Source: Nitrospira sp.
GTDB taxonomy: Bacteria > Nitrospirota > Nitrospiria > Nitrospirales > Nitrospiraceae
Reading direction: 5' to 3'
Assembly: GCA_005116835.1 (NCBI GenBank)
Contig: SWDM01000023.1
Location: 160,419 to 224,418 of the forward strand
Length of the DNA: 64,000 nt
The position numbers and the translations under genes are program-made. The notes under the pieces were generated by a model, which saw only the letters and a program-made list of their open reading frames with translations, was not told the DNA's origin and did not search any database. Shown here piece after piece: positions 52,857 to 63,717 of this stretch (position 1 is the stretch's first letter; each line of letters opens with the position of its first letter).

Positions 52857-55670
52857 ATGGACTACAAGGCGACGCTCAATCTGCCAAAAACCGACTTTCC
52901 CATGAAGGCGAACCTGCCGCAGCGGGAGCCTGAACTCCTGGCCTCGTGGGAGAAGGAACGGTTGTATGAACAGATTCAGGAGGCGGGGAAGGGCCGGCCG
53001 TTATACGTCCTGCACGATGGGCCGCCCTATGCCAATGGCCGCATCCATATCGGTCACGCGCTGAACAAGATCCTCAAGGACATCATCATCAAATCGAAGA
53101 CGATGGCGGGCTATCAAGTGCCCTATGTGCCGGGGTGGGATTGCCATGGCCTTCCGATCGAACACCAAGTCCTCAAAGATCTCGGTGACAAGAAAAAGAC
53201 GCTCGATACCCCGGCCATCCGCAAACTCTGCCGCGAATATGCGGAGAAGTTTTACACCATTCAGCGTGAGGAGTTTCAGCGGCTTGGCATCCTAGGCGAT
53301 TGGCAGCAGCCCTATCTCACGATGAATCCCGGCTACGAAGCTACGATCATTCGTGAGTTCGGGAAATTCGTGGAGCGGGGAGGCGTCTATAAAGGCCTGA
53401 AGCCGGTCCTCTGGTGTACGGCGGACCAAACCGCCCTGGCCGAGGCAGAAGTCGAATACGAAGACCACACCTCTCCCTCGATCTATGTGAAGTTTCCGTT
53501 GGTCACATCCCCCACGGTACTCAGCAAGACGTTCCCCGATATCTCGTTTCCTCTCGGCATCAAGTCGGTCTTCGTCGTGATCTGGACGACCACGCCATGG
53601 ACACTCCCGGCTAATCAAGCGGTCTGTCTCCATGCCGAGATTGACTATGCCTTTGTCCAGATCGGCGACGAAGTCTTGATCGTGGCGGAGAAGCTTCTTG
53701 AGAGCGTGGTGAAGGCCTGCAAGCTTGAGGGGGCTCGTGTGTTCGGGGTGAAGAAGGGGAAAGAAGGGTTCGAAGGGATCGAGACGCAACGGCCTCTGAC
53801 CACTGGCCTATCACCGATCCTGCTCGGGGATTTCGTGACCCTCGATCAGGGAACCGGTTGTGTCCATATTGCGCCGGGGCATGGTATGGAGGACTACCTC
53901 CTCGTCCTCGAGCACAATGCCACGGCGTCAGCAGGGGAGAGGTTGGAGATTCTCGCGCCGGTCGACAACGGCGGTCGGTTTACCGATGTTGTGAAGGAGT
54001 TTGCCGGCCAGCATGTGCTGAAAGCGAATCCGAAAATTGTGGAGTTCCTGCAGGCCAACGGACGGTTACTGGGCCAGGGGCTATTGAACCACTCCTATCC
54101 TCACTGTTGGCGTTGCAAGAATCCCGTGATCTTCCGCGCCACCGAGCAGTGGTTCGTGTCGATGGAGACGAACGAGCTTCGGAAAGAAGCGCTGGCGGAG
54201 ATCGAACGGGTCCGCTGGATCCCAGCGTTTGGCCGTGATCGGATCAATGGGATGATTGCGAACCGCCCCGATTGGTGTTTGTCTCGTCAACGGGTCTGGG
54301 GTGTGCCCATCCCCGGTTTCACCTGCATGGCGTGCCGGTCTGTGCTGGCTGACCCGATCGTGATCGAGCGCCTTGCGACATTGATGGAATCTCAAGGGGC
54401 CAATGTGTGGTTTGAGCAGTCGGCTGCGGAATTGCTGCCGAAGGGGACGGCCTGTTCGAAGTGCGGCGGGACGGATTTTGAGAAAGAACGGGATATTCTT
54501 GACGTCTGGTTCGAGTCTGGCGTCAGCTACGCGGCGGTCTTAAAAGCACGGAAGTGGTGGCCGGCAGATCTCTATCTCGAAGGCTCGGACCAGCATCGGG
54601 GCTGGTTCCACAGCGCCTTGTTGGCCGGCGTCGTCACGGATCATCGCGCGCCCTATAAGGCAGTCCTGACTCATGGTTTCGTTCTCGACGGGCAAGGCAA
54701 GAAGATGTCGAAATCGGCTGGGAATGTTGTCGCGCCACAAGACGTCATCAAGCAATCCGGCGCAGAAATCCTCCGACTGTGGGTTTCGGCCCAGGATTAT
54801 CGCGACGATCTCCGGATTTCTCCTGAAATCCTGACTCATATGATTGAGGCCTATCGAAAGATTCGAAATACCTGCCGCTTCCTGCTGAGTAATCTATACG
54901 ACTTCAACCCGGATAAGGATCGAGTCCCGTATGAACAGTTGCCTGAGTTGGATCGTTGGGCTCTGCATCGGCTCAGTGAGCTGATCCCGCGAGTTCGAAA
55001 ATCCTATGACGAGTTTGAGTTCCACACGATCTTCCACGCGCTCAACAACTTCTGCTCAGTGGATCTAAGTTCTGTCTACCTCGATATTCTGAAGGATCGT
55101 CTCTATACCTTCCGGGCCGATTCGCCCTTGCGTCGCGGATCGCAGACGGTGTTGTTCGAGATTCTCATCGCCATGACGAAGCTGATGGCGCCGGTGCTGA
55201 GCTTTACGGCCGAAGAGATCTGGCGGACCTTGGCCGCGCAGCCAGGCGGCAGCCAGGGTGTGAGCAGCGTCCATCTGAGTACATTCCCGGAGGTTCAGCC
55301 CCAATGGCAGGATGCCGCATTAGCTGAGAGATGGGAGCGGCTGTTGGGCTATCGTACGCAGGTGCAGGGCGTATTAGAAGGCAGTCGGCGCGATAAAACG
55401 ATTGGATCGTCCTTGGAGGCGACAGTGGAGCTTCGTGCCGATGCTGACATCTACGAGTTCCTTCAGCCCTATAGGAAGGATCTGACCACGTTCTTCATTG
55501 TCTCGCAGGTCGAATTGATTGCCAGTGGCGAGGCAAGAAGCCCGCTGGCGATTGTAGTGACAAGGTCTTCCTTCGGAAAGTGCGAACGCTGCTGGAACTA
55601 TCGAGAGGCGGTTGGGAAAGACGCCACCCATCCGACGCTCTGCGATCGTTGCGTGGAGGCGGTGCAATGA
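52857..55670 (+). CDS. ileS: Isoleucyl-tRNA synthetase
   Basis: The 937-residue product has HIGH (in GRIHIGHAL, 64-67), [11 protein letters not shown] in the editing domain, KMSKS (616-620) and a C-terminal zinc finger (CERCWNY, CDRC). Standard bacterial length and order. Its stop overlaps the lspA start (ATGA). Confidence 0.98.
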   Translation: MDYKATLNLPKTDFPMKANLPQREPELLASWEKERLYEQIQEAGKGRPLYVLHDGPPYANGRIHIGHALNKILKDIIIKSKTMAGYQVPYVPGWDCHGLPIEHQVLKDLGDKKKTLDTPAIRKLCREYAEKFYTIQREEFQRLGILGDWQQPYLTMNPGYEATIIREFGKFVERGGVYKGLKPVLWCTADQTALAEAEVEYEDHTSPSIYVKFPLVTSPTVLSKTFPDISFPLGIKSVFVVIWTTTPWTLPANQAVCLHAEIDYAFVQIGDEVLIVAEKLLESVVKACKLEGARVFGVKKGKEGFEGIETQRPLTTGLSPILLGDFVTLDQGTGCVHIAPGHGMEDYLLVLEHNATASAGERLEILAPVDNGGRFTDVVKEFAGQHVLKANPKIVEFLQANGRLLGQGLLNHSYPHCWRCKNPVIFRATEQWFVSMETNELRKEALAEIERVRWIPAFGRDRINGMIANRPDWCLSRQRVWGVPIPGFTCMACRSVLADPIVIERLATLMESQGANVWFEQSAAELLPKGTACSKCGGTDFEKERDILDVWFESGVSYAAVLKARKWWPADLYLEGSDQHRGWFHSALLAGVVTDHRAPYKAVLTHGFVLDGQGKKMSKSAGNVVAPQDVIKQSGAEILRLWVSAQDYRDDLRISPEILTHMIEAYRKIRNTCRFLLSNLYDFNPDKDRVPYEQLPELDRWALHRLSELIPRVRKSYDEFEFHTIFHALNNFCSVDLSSVYLDILKDRLYTFRADSPLRRGSQTVLFEILIAMTKLMAPVLSFTAEEIWRTLAAQPGGSQGVSSVHLSTFPEVQPQWQDAALAERWERLLGYRTQVQGVLEGSRRDKTIGSSLEATVELRADADIYEFLQPYRKDLTTFFIVSQVELIASGEARSPLAIVVTRSSFGKCERCWNYREAVGKDATHPTLCDRCVEAVQ

Positions 55671-56191
55671 TGCGGAGCCCTGTTCGCTATCTCCTCCTGG
55701 CCTTGTTCGCCGGCGCGATCATCGCAATCGATCAGGCGACGAAGCTCTCTATCATGCAGTCGATGCGACTGAATGAGTCTATTTCGATCGTTCCGAATCT
55801 TTTCAGCCTGACCTATATTCGCAACCCCGGCGCTGCCTTTGGGCTGCTGGCCGGCAGCAGCAATGCATTTCGCATGGTGTTCTTCGGGGTGACGTCGCTG
55901 TTTGCGCTGGCATTGCTGGGAACGATTCTTTTCCGGCTGCCGGAGAAAGATTGGATGGGACAGGTCAGTATCGCAGGAATTCTTGGAGGGGCGATCGGGA
56001 ATCTTATCGATCGACTACGTTATGGCGAAGTGATCGACTTTCTTGATGTCTATGTGGGTTCGTACCATTGGCCGGCCTTCAATATTGCCGATTCGGCGAT
56101 CAGCGTGGGAGTCGTGTTTTTAATCATCCATTTTGCCTTTGAGAAGAAAGACCTCTCGCTGTTGCCACACGAATCCCCCCCAGCCTCCTAA
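55667..56191 (+). CDS. lspA: Lipoprotein signal peptidase
   Basis: The ATG at 55667 overlaps the ileS stop. The 174-residue product has four helices and the catalytic Asp pair ([20 protein letters not shown] and FNIADSAI). It cleaves prolipoproteins; several such substrates are encoded in this window. Confidence 0.96.
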   Translation: MMRSPVRYLLLALFAGAIIAIDQATKLSIMQSMRLNESISIVPNLFSLTYIRNPGAAFGLLAGSSNAFRMVFFGVTSLFALALLGTILFRLPEKDWMGQVSIAGILGGAIGNLIDRLRYGEVIDFLDVYVGSYHWPAFNIADSAISVGVVFLIIHFAFEKKDLSLLPHESPPAS

Positions 56192-56330
56192 CAGGATGCT
56201 GAAAAATCCCGCCAGCGCGAAGACCGTGAAGCGTCCATCGTGAAGCGTATCTCGCAAGAATTCTGCATCCAGGTCTGCAACGAGAGACGAACGACGCTTC
56301 ACAAGCGACGGTCTTTTTCCGCAGCCTGCT
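56191..56330. repeat. Palindromic repeat with GTGAAGCG words
   Basis: Ends AGGATGCTGAAAAATCCCGCC and TTTTTCCGCAGCCTGCT are related to family 1 ends, but the interior is made of GTGAAGCGT words and the inverse ACGCTTCAC. Possible two-way terminator between lspA and the convergent DUF2024 gene. Confidence 0.7.
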
Positions 56331-56598
56331 AAGTCGAGAGGGAGATGATGAACCCACCCTGCTCGCGGAATTGGCGCTGCTGCTCGGGGGAAAACATCAC
56401 GAGCGGTTCGGTATGGCAGAACTGACATTCTTTCACTGTCACTGGGACATCGCCTTCACCGAGACTGACCAAATGCTTCTTGGCGAGCGTCAACGCCGTC
56501 GCCTCATCGGTCGTCATCACGTCGAAGTGCAGGAGCCGCTTCGTGCCCTTCACCCACGTATCGAAGACATGGACTGTGTCGGATTGGGACTGCTCCAT
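56329..56598 (-). CDS. DUF2024 family protein
   Basis: The 89-residue product matches DUF2024: VHVFDTWVKG, LHFDVMTTD, ECQFCHTE. GGAGG lies about 10 nt upstream. Function unknown. Confidence 0.82.
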   Translation of the reverse strand: MEQSQSDTVHVFDTWVKGTKRLLHFDVMTTDEATALTLAKKHLVSLGEGDVPVTVKECQFCHTEPLVMFSPEQQRQFREQGGFIISLST

Positions 56599-56834
56599 CG
56601 TAAATTACCCTCCTTTGTCGTGCGTTTAACAAACTAGACAATCGGGCTGAATATTTTTCCGATCATGGGACTCACGCGAGACCGATGCTTCGGAAAAGTG
56701 GCTCTAGAATAACTGAAACCCCAAGTGCCTGTCCAATTTACCCATGGGGCATCGCATTAGCAGACGGTAGTAAAACCACTGTGGCGCGGTGGGAATTCAT
56801 TGGGCTGGAGGTGTGGGGCAGTAAGAAAACACTT

Positions 56835-56960
56835 GCAGGATGCTCAAAAATGTCGTCCAGCAAGGCCGCAGCGAGTGAAGACTGGAGGCGTACCCTCTGG
56901 GGTACGTTGAGGATCTGAGCGATGCGAGAACGCCGCTGGCGGCATTTTTCAGCATCCTGC
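56835..56960. repeat. REP-like palindromic element, family 1, copy C (inverted)
   Basis: Outer arms GCAGGATGCT and AGCATCCTGC; the core is the inverse of copy B (CCAGCAAGGCCGCAGCGAG, GGAGGCGTACC, GGTACGTTGAGGATC). It abuts the uppP stop. Confidence 0.85.
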
Positions 56961-57838
56961 TAAAAGCCGAAGATATAGAAGACGACAATGCCCATGAGTA
57001 TGCGATAGTAGGCAAAGGGTCGGAGGGTGTGCCGTTTCACAAAGGTGAGAAAGGCCGCGATCACAATCCAAGCGACGACGAACGAGACGAGCATCCCGAC
57101 CCCCAGCGCCAGATAGTCCTCTTGTCGGAACACGTCCCGCGATTTCCACATTTGATAACAGGTTGCCATGATGAGGGTTGGGAGGGCGAGGAAGAAAGAG
57201 TATTCCGTTGCCACTTTCCGATCCAATCCTATCAAGAGCCCTCCGATGATCGTAGAGCCGGATCGGGACATACCTGGGAGTAAAGAGGCGCATTGGGCGA
57301 GGCCGATCCAGAGCGCCGACTTCAAATTCACCTGCTCGATTTGGTGGACCTGTGGTTGGCTGCGCCGTGCTTCGACGGCGAGAATGATCAGCCCCCCGAC
57401 AATGGATGTGACAGCCACAGCCTGAGGCGTAAAGAGATGGTCTTTAATCCAGCTATGGGTCAAGAATCCAATCGCGGCGGCCGGCAAGAAAGCGAGTCCG
57501 ATCCCGATGAGAAACCAGAGGTTTTGGTGAGAGGCCCAGGAGGCTGTCACGATTTTCGACCATGGGGTGGTCCCACGTGTTTGGATCATGGCGAGGAAGC
57601 TCTGCTGTTCCCGGCTCGCTTGTCCGATCATGGTTGCGAGTTTGCGCCGTTCATAGGCGATGACGGCCAGGATAGCGCCAAATTGGATCGAAATCTCGGC
57701 GCTGGCAGCCAGTTCTCCTTCGAATCCAAGAACGTGGCCGACAAGAATTAAGTGGCCGGTCGACGAGACAGGCAGAAACTCTGTCAGCCCCTCCACGATA
57801 CCCAAGATCGTGGCGAGACCGGGGCCCCATTCATTCAT
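56960..57838 (-). CDS. uppP: Undecaprenyl-diphosphate phosphatase
   Basis: The 292-residue membrane protein has both UppP motifs: EGLTEFLPVSSTGH near 15-28 and LLPGMSRSGSTII in the second half. It recycles the lipid carrier of peptidoglycan synthesis. Confidence 0.95.
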   Translation of the reverse strand: MNEWGPGLATILGIVEGLTEFLPVSSTGHLILVGHVLGFEGELAASAEISIQFGAILAVIAYERRKLATMIGQASREQQSFLAMIQTRGTTPWSKIVTASWASHQNLWFLIGIGLAFLPAAAIGFLTHSWIKDHLFTPQAVAVTSIVGGLIILAVEARRSQPQVHQIEQVNLKSALWIGLAQCASLLPGMSRSGSTIIGGLLIGLDRKVATEYSFFLALPTLIMATCYQMWKSRDVFRQEDYLALGVGMLVSFVVAWIVIAAFLTFVKRHTLRPFAYYRILMGIVVFYIFGF

Positions 57839-58213
57839 GCGATGTAATCCTGATCTCGGCTGCGGTTAGCCCACATGGTTCATGAACGTATCTGCTGCAA
57901 TTGCCAATGCCTGACTCAAGAGGGGCGAGCGGGTAAAGCGCAACCGGCAGGGAGACGACTTACACGTCACGCGCGTCTCCCGCATAATCACAAAGTGGCG
58001 GTAGTCCGTCAAGCAAGGAAACGATTTGCCCGATCCCTCGCGATACGTTGCAATGGCGGAGGACCTGTAAATCTATTGACAAAATGTCAGGCATGGCATA
58101 CACCCAACATATACTTTCTTGTGTGGTGCTACCTGCTCATGCCAAGAGGCCTGTTGGGTGAAGGGCGGTAGCCGATAACTATTGCAGAAACTAGGCTCAG
58201 TAGGGAGGCTTGT
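57839..58213. other. Non-coding gap with a hairpin
   Basis: No gene seen. GGGAGACG and CGTCTCCC (57950-57981) can form an 8-bp stem without a U run. A TTGACA at 58076 may belong to the promoter of the next gene, but a -10 at the right distance is unclear. Confidence 0.45.
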
Positions 58214-58918
58214 ATGAAATCAGTGTGGATGGCGGCGGTCGTAGTGATCGGCGCAGTCGCAATGGTCGGCTGTGTCAGTCAAAGGAAATATGAAGAGGCG
58301 ATGGTCGACGTCGAGTCGGCGAATTTGGAGTTGGAGCGGGCGCGCACGCAGAAGAATGGCTTGGAACAACAAGTCAAGACGCTCAAGGATCTCAATGTGA
58401 AATTTGGAAGCGAAGCCCAGGCAGCGCGCGATGAGCTTGAGCGTATTCAACATGGCAGAGACAAAGAACGCGGCTCTATCGAGGGCCGGACCAAGGAACT
58501 TGAAGATCGCGTGAAGCAGCTCTCCTTCCAGAATCGAGCGGTGCGGCATGAGTACGAAGATGTGAAGCAGCATAATGAAACACTCAAGTCTTTGGTTGCC
58601 CGCTATCAGAAAGAATTGAAAGACCAATCACGATCCTTGCCGGGGGGAGGAGCGCCCTCTGCGTCGTCTCTGAGCCCCGCTCCCGAAGAGACGGGAGCTC
58701 CCTCGGCAATGAAGGCCCCTCAGCCCGCGTCTTCTGCCATGAATATCAATAAGGCTTCTGTCGGCGACATGGTCCTGGTGCTTGGCCTTCCCAAAGACGT
58801 GGCAGATCGCATTGTGACGAATCGACCGTATCGGTTGAAGGGTGAATTGGTGTCCAAAAGCGTGTTAGCCAAGGACACGTTCGATACGATCAAAGAGCGT
58901 ATCAGCGTCAGCCCCTAA
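58214..58918 (+). CDS. Lipoprotein with coiled coil and helix-hairpin-helix end
   Basis: The 234-residue product has a lipobox (MVGC, Cys20), a long coiled coil (about 25-140; heptads rich in Glu/Leu/Arg), a Pro/Ala/Ser linker and a ComEA-like HHH-type end (MNINKASVGDMVLVLGLPKDVADRIV). GGGAGG lies before the ATG. It may bind DNA or other ligand in the envelope; that is inference. Confidence 0.75.
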   Translation: MKSVWMAAVVVIGAVAMVGCVSQRKYEEAMVDVESANLELERARTQKNGLEQQVKTLKDLNVKFGSEAQAARDELERIQHGRDKERGSIEGRTKELEDRVKQLSFQNRAVRHEYEDVKQHNETLKSLVARYQKELKDQSRSLPGGGAPSASSLSPAPEETGAPSAMKAPQPASSAMNINKASVGDMVLVLGLPKDVADRIVTNRPYRLKGELVSKSVLAKDTFDTIKERISVSP

Positions 58919-58943
58919 CTTTAGTATGAGCTCGGCAATCTGA

Positions 58944-58980
58944 CAGGCCGTCCGCCAAAGGCGGACGGCCTGTTCGTTTT
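58944..58980 (+). terminator. Intrinsic terminator
   Basis: CAGGCCGTCCGCC and GGCGGACGGCCTG (13 bp, AAA loop) followed by TTCGTTTT. The gap that follows, up to 59221, holds only weak frames. Confidence 0.9.
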
Positions 58981-59221
58981 CCACAGACTGTGGCGCGTGA
59001 CTCGCAGGACATGCGAGAAAGGCGCAATGTGAACAGATCGGATTCCCGCCTCATCCTTCCCGCTTGCTGTCGCAGATGCGCAGTCATTGAAGCGCTGCTG
59101 TGCCGAAATGGGTTTCCTGCAAGCTACTGCAGCCGTAAGAAGGCTGTGTCAGCAGGTGATTCCCTTTAACCTTGTTGATACAATGAATCCCACGTCGGTG
59201 AGGGAATTGGAGAACGAGTCG

Positions 59222-60499
59222 ATGCGCCGTGCCGTCATGATTATCAGTGTCCTCGTCATTGGGTTAACGATCGGCGGCTATGTCTTCTTCAACGGAGAAC
59301 GCAAGGCCCCGGTTCGATACCGGAGCGCCGCTGTTGAACGTGGCCCTGTTATTTCACTCGTGACTGCGACAGGGACGATCAATCCTGTCGTTTCAGTTCA
59401 GGTCGGCACGCAGGTGTCCGGCATGATCAAGAGCCTGCATGCCGACTTTAATTCGGTGGTCAAAGCCGGCGATGTCGTGGCGATGATCGATCCGGAACCA
59501 TTCAAGGCCCGGCGTGACCAGGCGGCCAGTAATCTTGACATGTCGAAAGCGAATGTGGCGCGAGCCAGAACCGATCTGGCGCAACGCAAGCGTGAGTTGG
59601 ATCGAGTGAAATCGTTGGTGGCACAAGAGTTTGTCTCTCAGAACGACGTCGATATCGCTCTGACGAATTTCCAGGCGGCTGAGGCTCAGCTGAACGTGTC
59701 AGGGGCGCAAGTGAAGCAGGCGGAGGCGGTACTGAATGCCGCAGAGTTGGACTTGAAGTACACGGTGATTCGATCGCCGGTGAACGGAATTGTGGTGGCC
59801 AGAAATGTGGAGGTCGGCCAGACGATCGCAGCCAGTTTTGCGACCCCGAATCTCTTCTTGATCGCGCTCGACTTGACGAAGATGCAAGTCGACACCAATG
59901 TGAGCGAGTCGGATATCGGAGGGATTACGGAAGGGAAGGAAGCCACCTTTACGGTCGACGCATATCCAGGCCATCAATTCGCAGGGACGATCCGTCAAGT
60001 CCGTCTTGCCCCAATCAATGTGCAAAATGTGGTGACCTATAACGTGGTGGTCAACGTCGATAACCAGGATCTCCGTCTGAAGCCTGGCATGACCGCAAAT
60101 GTTTCTATCGTTGTGGCCCAACGAGATGCCGTTCTGACAGTCCCGAATGCGGCCTTGCGATTCACTCCCCCAGCGTCTGGTCAAGCCGATGCCGCTAAGC
60201 TCGGCGGCAAGCCGGCCAAGGCGAAGGGGCCGGATCAGGCTGCCGGAGCAAGCAGAGGGAGCCTGACGCCGAGCCGCACGGTCTGGAAGCAAGGACCAGC
60301 AGGAGAACTTGAGCCCATTCATGTCCAAACAGGTATTTCTGATGGTTTGGTGACTGAGTTGCTCTCGGAGGCGTTGGCTGAAGGGACATTGGTAGTTGTG
60401 GGGATCGAGCGACCGAAGGGCGAACGAGGTGGCAGCGATCTGCCCCCGGGGTTTGGGAGCGGCGGCCAGCGAGGCCCCTCGCGCAATAGAGGAATGTAA
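59222..60499 (+). CDS. macA: MacA-like periplasmic adaptor
   Basis: About 425 residues from the ATG at 59222 (GGAG about 10 nt upstream). N-terminal membrane helix, then lipoyl halves (VGTQVSGMIKSLHADFN; TVIRSPVNGIVVARNVEVGQ) around a hairpin helix, beta-barrel and membrane-proximal domains. A Gly/Ser/Lys-rich insert (about 340-370) is unusual. With two MacB-type genes it should export a substrate through an outer-membrane TolC-like protein not in this window. Confidence 0.9.
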   Translation: MRRAVMIISVLVIGLTIGGYVFFNGERKAPVRYRSAAVERGPVISLVTATGTINPVVSVQVGTQVSGMIKSLHADFNSVVKAGDVVAMIDPEPFKARRDQAASNLDMSKANVARARTDLAQRKRELDRVKSLVAQEFVSQNDVDIALTNFQAAEAQLNVSGAQVKQAEAVLNAAELDLKYTVIRSPVNGIVVARNVEVGQTIAASFATPNLFLIALDLTKMQVDTNVSESDIGGITEGKEATFTVDAYPGHQFAGTIRQVRLAPINVQNVVTYNVVVNVDNQDLRLKPGMTANVSIVVAQRDAVLTVPNAALRFTPPASGQADAAKLGGKPAKAKGPDQAAGASRGSLTPSRTVWKQGPAGELEPIHVQTGISDGLVTELLSEALAEGTLVVVGIERPKGERGGSDLPPGFGSGGQRGPSRNRGM

Positions 60500-60625
60500 T
60501 ATGCGTGAAGCGTATCTCGTGAAGCGTCGTTCGCTACAAGAACTCGCACTTCTCGCCACATCCATCGTCATAAACGTTCTGCTTTTCTCAAACGCTTCAC
60601 GCTTCACGCTTCACGAGCGATACCG
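60500..60625. repeat. Word repeat (GTGAAGCG) inside the macAB operon
   Basis: CGTGAAGCGTATCTCGTGAAGCGT faces ACGCTTCACGCTTCACGCTTCACG. Arms can pair, forming a strong hairpin between macA and the ATPase gene. Confidence 0.75.
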
Positions 60626-61345
60626 ATGAGTCCGCTGATCGAATGCGAAGATGTGTGGAAGATCTATCGGGTCGGCGACGTAGAAGTCCAGGCTTTGCGC
60701 GGCCTCAGCCTCACGATTGAACAGGGCGAGTTCGTCGCGATCATGGGGTCTTCCGGTTCCGGCAAGTCTACTCTGATGAATATGCTGGGCTGTCTGGATC
60801 AACCGACGAAGGGCCGCTATCGACTGAACGGGATAGAGGTGGGCAACCTAAAGCCTGACCAGTTAGCAGAGATCCGGAATCAGCAGATTGGGTTCGTTTT
60901 TCAGAGCTTCAATCTCATTCCCAGGACCAGCGCGCTCGAGAACGCTCAGCTTCCGCTATTCTACCGAGGGCTTCCGTTAAAAGAACAACGGGCACAGGCT
61001 GCAGCGGCGTTAGGACGGGTAGGGTTGCGAGGCAGAGAGGACCATTATCCCACTCAACTATCCGGAGGGCAGCAACAGCGCGTCGCCATTGCGCGGGCGC
61101 TGGTCACATCGCCTTCGTTGCTGCTTGCCGATGAGCCGACGGGGAACCTCGATACCCAGTCGAGTCAGGAAATCATGAAAATTCTGGAAACGCTGAACCG
61201 CGATGAAGGGATTACGATTATCTTGGTCACGCATGAGGTTGATGTTGCTGCCTACGCTGCTCGAGAGATCGTGATTAAAGACGGGCAGGTGTTGAGCGAC
61301 CATGTGACTCAACCGCGGCCTACGGCCAGCTCGGTAGAGGGCTAG
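60626..61345 (+). CDS. MacB-type ABC ATPase
   Basis: The 239-residue product has Walker A (GSSGSGKST), signature (LSGGQQQR), Walker B ([12 protein letters not shown]) and the switch His (VTHEVDVA), of the LolD/MacB group. The permease gene starts directly after its stop. In E. coli these are one MacB protein; here they are split. Confidence 0.93.
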   Translation: MSPLIECEDVWKIYRVGDVEVQALRGLSLTIEQGEFVAIMGSSGSGKSTLMNMLGCLDQPTKGRYRLNGIEVGNLKPDQLAEIRNQQIGFVFQSFNLIPRTSALENAQLPLFYRGLPLKEQRAQAAAALGRVGLRGREDHYPTQLSGGQQQRVAIARALVTSPSLLLADEPTGNLDTQSSQEIMKILETLNRDEGITIILVTHEVDVAAYAAREIVIKDGQVLSDHVTQPRPTASSVEG

Positions 61346-62581
61346 ATGTCGGCGTTTGTGTGGCTCACCATTCTGACCGCGTTGCGGATCTTGGCCCGGA
61401 ATCGGATGCGAGCCGGTCTCACGATGCTGGGGATTGTCATCGGCGTGGGGGCGGTGATTGCGATGGTGAGTATCGGCGAGGGGGCCAAGCGGGCTGTTCA
61501 AGCACAGATTGCGACGATGGGCACGAATGTCATCGTTATTTTTCCCGGGGTGACCTCCGCGAGCGGTGTACGAGGGAGTCAGGGAAGCGCCATGACGCTG
61601 ACCGTGTCCGACGCGGTGGATCTGAAAAAACGCATTCCCTTACTGTCCGATACCGGATGGGCCAAGCGCGATGTCATGCAAATCGTCTATGGGAACCGAA
61701 ACTGGAATGGACCGATTAACGGGATTTCGCCGAGTTACCTCACGATTCGTGACTGGTCTTTTACCAGTGGGGGGCCCTTCACCCAAACGGATCTAGAAAG
61801 TGCGGCCCGCGTTGCGCTCATTGGTCAAACGATCGTGGCGAATCTGTTTGAGCCGGGCGAAGAGCCGGTGGGTGCGGTGATTCGTATCAAAAATGTCCCG
61901 TTCCGTGTCATTGGAGTGCTTGCGCCAAAAGGCCAGTCTGCGCAAGGGGCCGACCAGGACGATGTCATTTTCATTCCCTTCAGCACGGCGGAACGGAAAG
62001 TATTTGGGACGTCGTTTATCGGGTCCGTCGGGGCGATGTTCGGCTCGACCGACCAGGTTGAGGATTTGCCCGCGGCTGCCGAACAGATTCGAGAGGTGTT
62101 GCGGGCGCGGCACAGGATTCAAACGGACAAGGAGGATGATTTCACGATCCGGACGCAGGTTGATATCGGCAAGGTCCAAGAAGGCACCAGCGAGACCTTG
62201 ACCATGATGTTGTTTGCCATTGCCTCCGTATCCCTATTGGTCGGTGGGATCGGCATCATGAATATCTTGCTCGTGTCCGTCACGGAACGGACGAGAGAGA
62301 TCGGCGTCCGCATGGCGGTAGGAGCCAAGCGTCACCATATCGTGATGCAGTTCCTGATCGAGGCCATGACGTTGAGTCTTGTGGGCGGCCTGTTGGGTAT
62401 TGTCCTGGGGGTGGCCGGGGCAAAGTTGACGACGCTGATCGCAGGCTGGCCGACGATTATTTCCGGCAACGTCATTCTCCTCGCGTTTTTCTTCTCACTC
62501 GTGGTCGGGCTCTTCTTCGGATTGTACCCGGCCAACAAGGCCGCTCGTCTCAATCCTATCGAAGCGCTTCGGTACGAGTGA
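61346..62581 (+). CDS. MacB-type permease
   Basis: The 411-residue product has the MacB layout: N-terminal helix (MRAGLTMLGIVIGVGAVIAM), large periplasmic domain (about 50-280), then three helices with the FtsX end (GLYPANKAARLNPIEALRYE). It should work with the ATPase upstream and MacA. Confidence 0.93.
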   Translation: MSAFVWLTILTALRILARNRMRAGLTMLGIVIGVGAVIAMVSIGEGAKRAVQAQIATMGTNVIVIFPGVTSASGVRGSQGSAMTLTVSDAVDLKKRIPLLSDTGWAKRDVMQIVYGNRNWNGPINGISPSYLTIRDWSFTSGGPFTQTDLESAARVALIGQTIVANLFEPGEEPVGAVIRIKNVPFRVIGVLAPKGQSAQGADQDDVIFIPFSTAERKVFGTSFIGSVGAMFGSTDQVEDLPAAAEQIREVLRARHRIQTDKEDDFTIRTQVDIGKVQEGTSETLTMMLFAIASVSLLVGGIGIMNILLVSVTERTREIGVRMAVGAKRHHIVMQFLIEAMTLSLVGGLLGIVLGVAGAKLTTLIAGWPTIISGNVILLAFFFSLVVGLFFGLYPANKAARLNPIEALRYE

Positions 62582-62882
62582 AGCGTCGATAACCGTCATG
62601 TTCAATGTGTAATGTTGAATGGTCAATTGAACATCGAAAATTGAGCATTGAATTGTGAGATCGTTGCATGAGGGGAGGGTGATTCAGAGCAGTTTATCTG
62701 GTGTGCGGGTCTGTCTTGTCCCCTTTTCGGTCTCTCTTAAACACCTGACCCCCTGGTTATTCGTGCCTTGCGAGCTAATGTATAGCCTTCAGCCGGAACA
62801 CCTGAGCAGTTAACTTGTTCTCTGAAACGCATGCACAGGTGCACCGAAAATGGCACGTGCCTCCCGTGCCTGCACCCACGTT
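62582..62882. repeat. Non-coding gap with TTCAATG-type words
   Basis: GTTCAATGTG, AATGTTGAATGG and AATTGAACATCG, ATTGAGCATTGAATTG (62599-62655) are short words and their inverse. The rest of the gap shows nothing that I can identify. Confidence 0.55.
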
Positions 62883-63197
62883 TCAGGCGACGGCTTTCAG
62901 GCCGCGCTCCTGCACTAGGTGCAGCAATTTGAGGGCAGTGCCCGTGGGCCGCTTCTGGCCGATCTCCCACTTCTGCACCGTCGAAACGCTTGTGTTCAGC
63001 AGCGCGGCAAAGACCGCTTGGCTGACCCGTGAGGCCTCACGGATTTTCTTGATTTGCTCTGGCTCCAGCGGCTCGACGGGTGGCAGGCACAGGCGGTCGA
63101 ATTCGCGTAGCGTGACCTGAACCATCACGCGCGCCTCGTGCAATCCCTTGGCCGTGTCGTGGACGGCTTCAAGAATGGCTGATTTGGTTTTTCGCAT
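62883..63197 (-). CDS. HTH antitoxin (HigA/NadS-like)
   Basis: The 104-residue product has a C-terminal Xre-type helix-turn-helix (about 50-100; VSQAVFAALLNTSVSTVQKWEIG). It overlaps the upstream toxin gene by 29 nt. Expected to neutralise the toxin and repress at the palindrome 63584-63608. Confidence 0.85.
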   Translation of the reverse strand: MRKTKSAILEAVHDTAKGLHEARVMVQVTLREFDRLCLPPVEPLEPEQIKKIREASRVSQAVFAALLNTSVSTVQKWEIGQKRPTGTALKLLHLVQERGLKAVA

Positions 63198-63564
63198 CGC
63201 AATCCACCTCCATCAATTCCCCTGCGCGCTGTGCCTTGCCGAGCGCCTGCGCCGTCAGTGATAACAGGTATGCGGCCAGTTTCTTCAACGCGTCTTCTTC
63301 ATCCTTGTCGATATTGCTGCGCTCGTTTTTCGGGAAGCCGTAGACAAACACCCAGCGGGTTCCCTTGTTGGTGGCGACCAGCGTGCGAAAGCCGCCACGC
63401 TTCCCCTGTCCAGGCCGCGCAATCCGCTTTTTCAGTAGCCCGCCGCCGAGATCGGCGTCATACAGCCCTGCCGCCATCTCGCGCACGGCAGCGCAAAGGC
63501 TCGGCGTGGTCAGTCCCTCTTTGCGCGCCCAACGATGGAACCATCGGGTCTTGTACACCGCCAT
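63169..63564 (-). CDS. RelE/HigB-like toxin (PF06296 type)
   Basis: The 131-residue product starts at the ATG at 63564 (MAVYKTRWFHRWARK). Family marks: GGGLLKKRIARPGQGKRGGF, then WVFVYGFPKNERSNI. A ribosome-dependent mRNA cutter is expected by family. The toxin-first order is HigBA-like. Confidence 0.86.
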   Translation of the reverse strand: MAVYKTRWFHRWARKEGLTTPSLCAAVREMAAGLYDADLGGGLLKKRIARPGQGKRGGFRTLVATNKGTRWVFVYGFPKNERSNIDKDEEDALKKLAAYLLSLTAQALGKAQRAGELMEVDCDAKNQISHS

Positions 63565-63583
63565 GCCGCATCTCCACAGGTTA

Positions 63584-63608
63584 CTGTATAGCACCAAGTG
63601 CTATACAG
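63584..63608. promoter_or_regulatory. Palindromic operator of the RelE/HTH pair
   Basis: CTGTATAGCAC and GTGCTATACAG form a perfect 11-bp inverted repeat with a CAA spacer. It lies 20 nt upstream of the toxin start, the expected place for autorepression. Confidence 0.8.
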
Positions 63609-63717
63609 GCAAGCTAAACTTACTGCCCGCAATCCGTGAGGGCACCCCCGCTGCACGAGCGCTATCTGTCTATCAGCCCGTTCAAGCGGTCGATCCACCA
63701 CGAGCAGGTCGCCGGAT

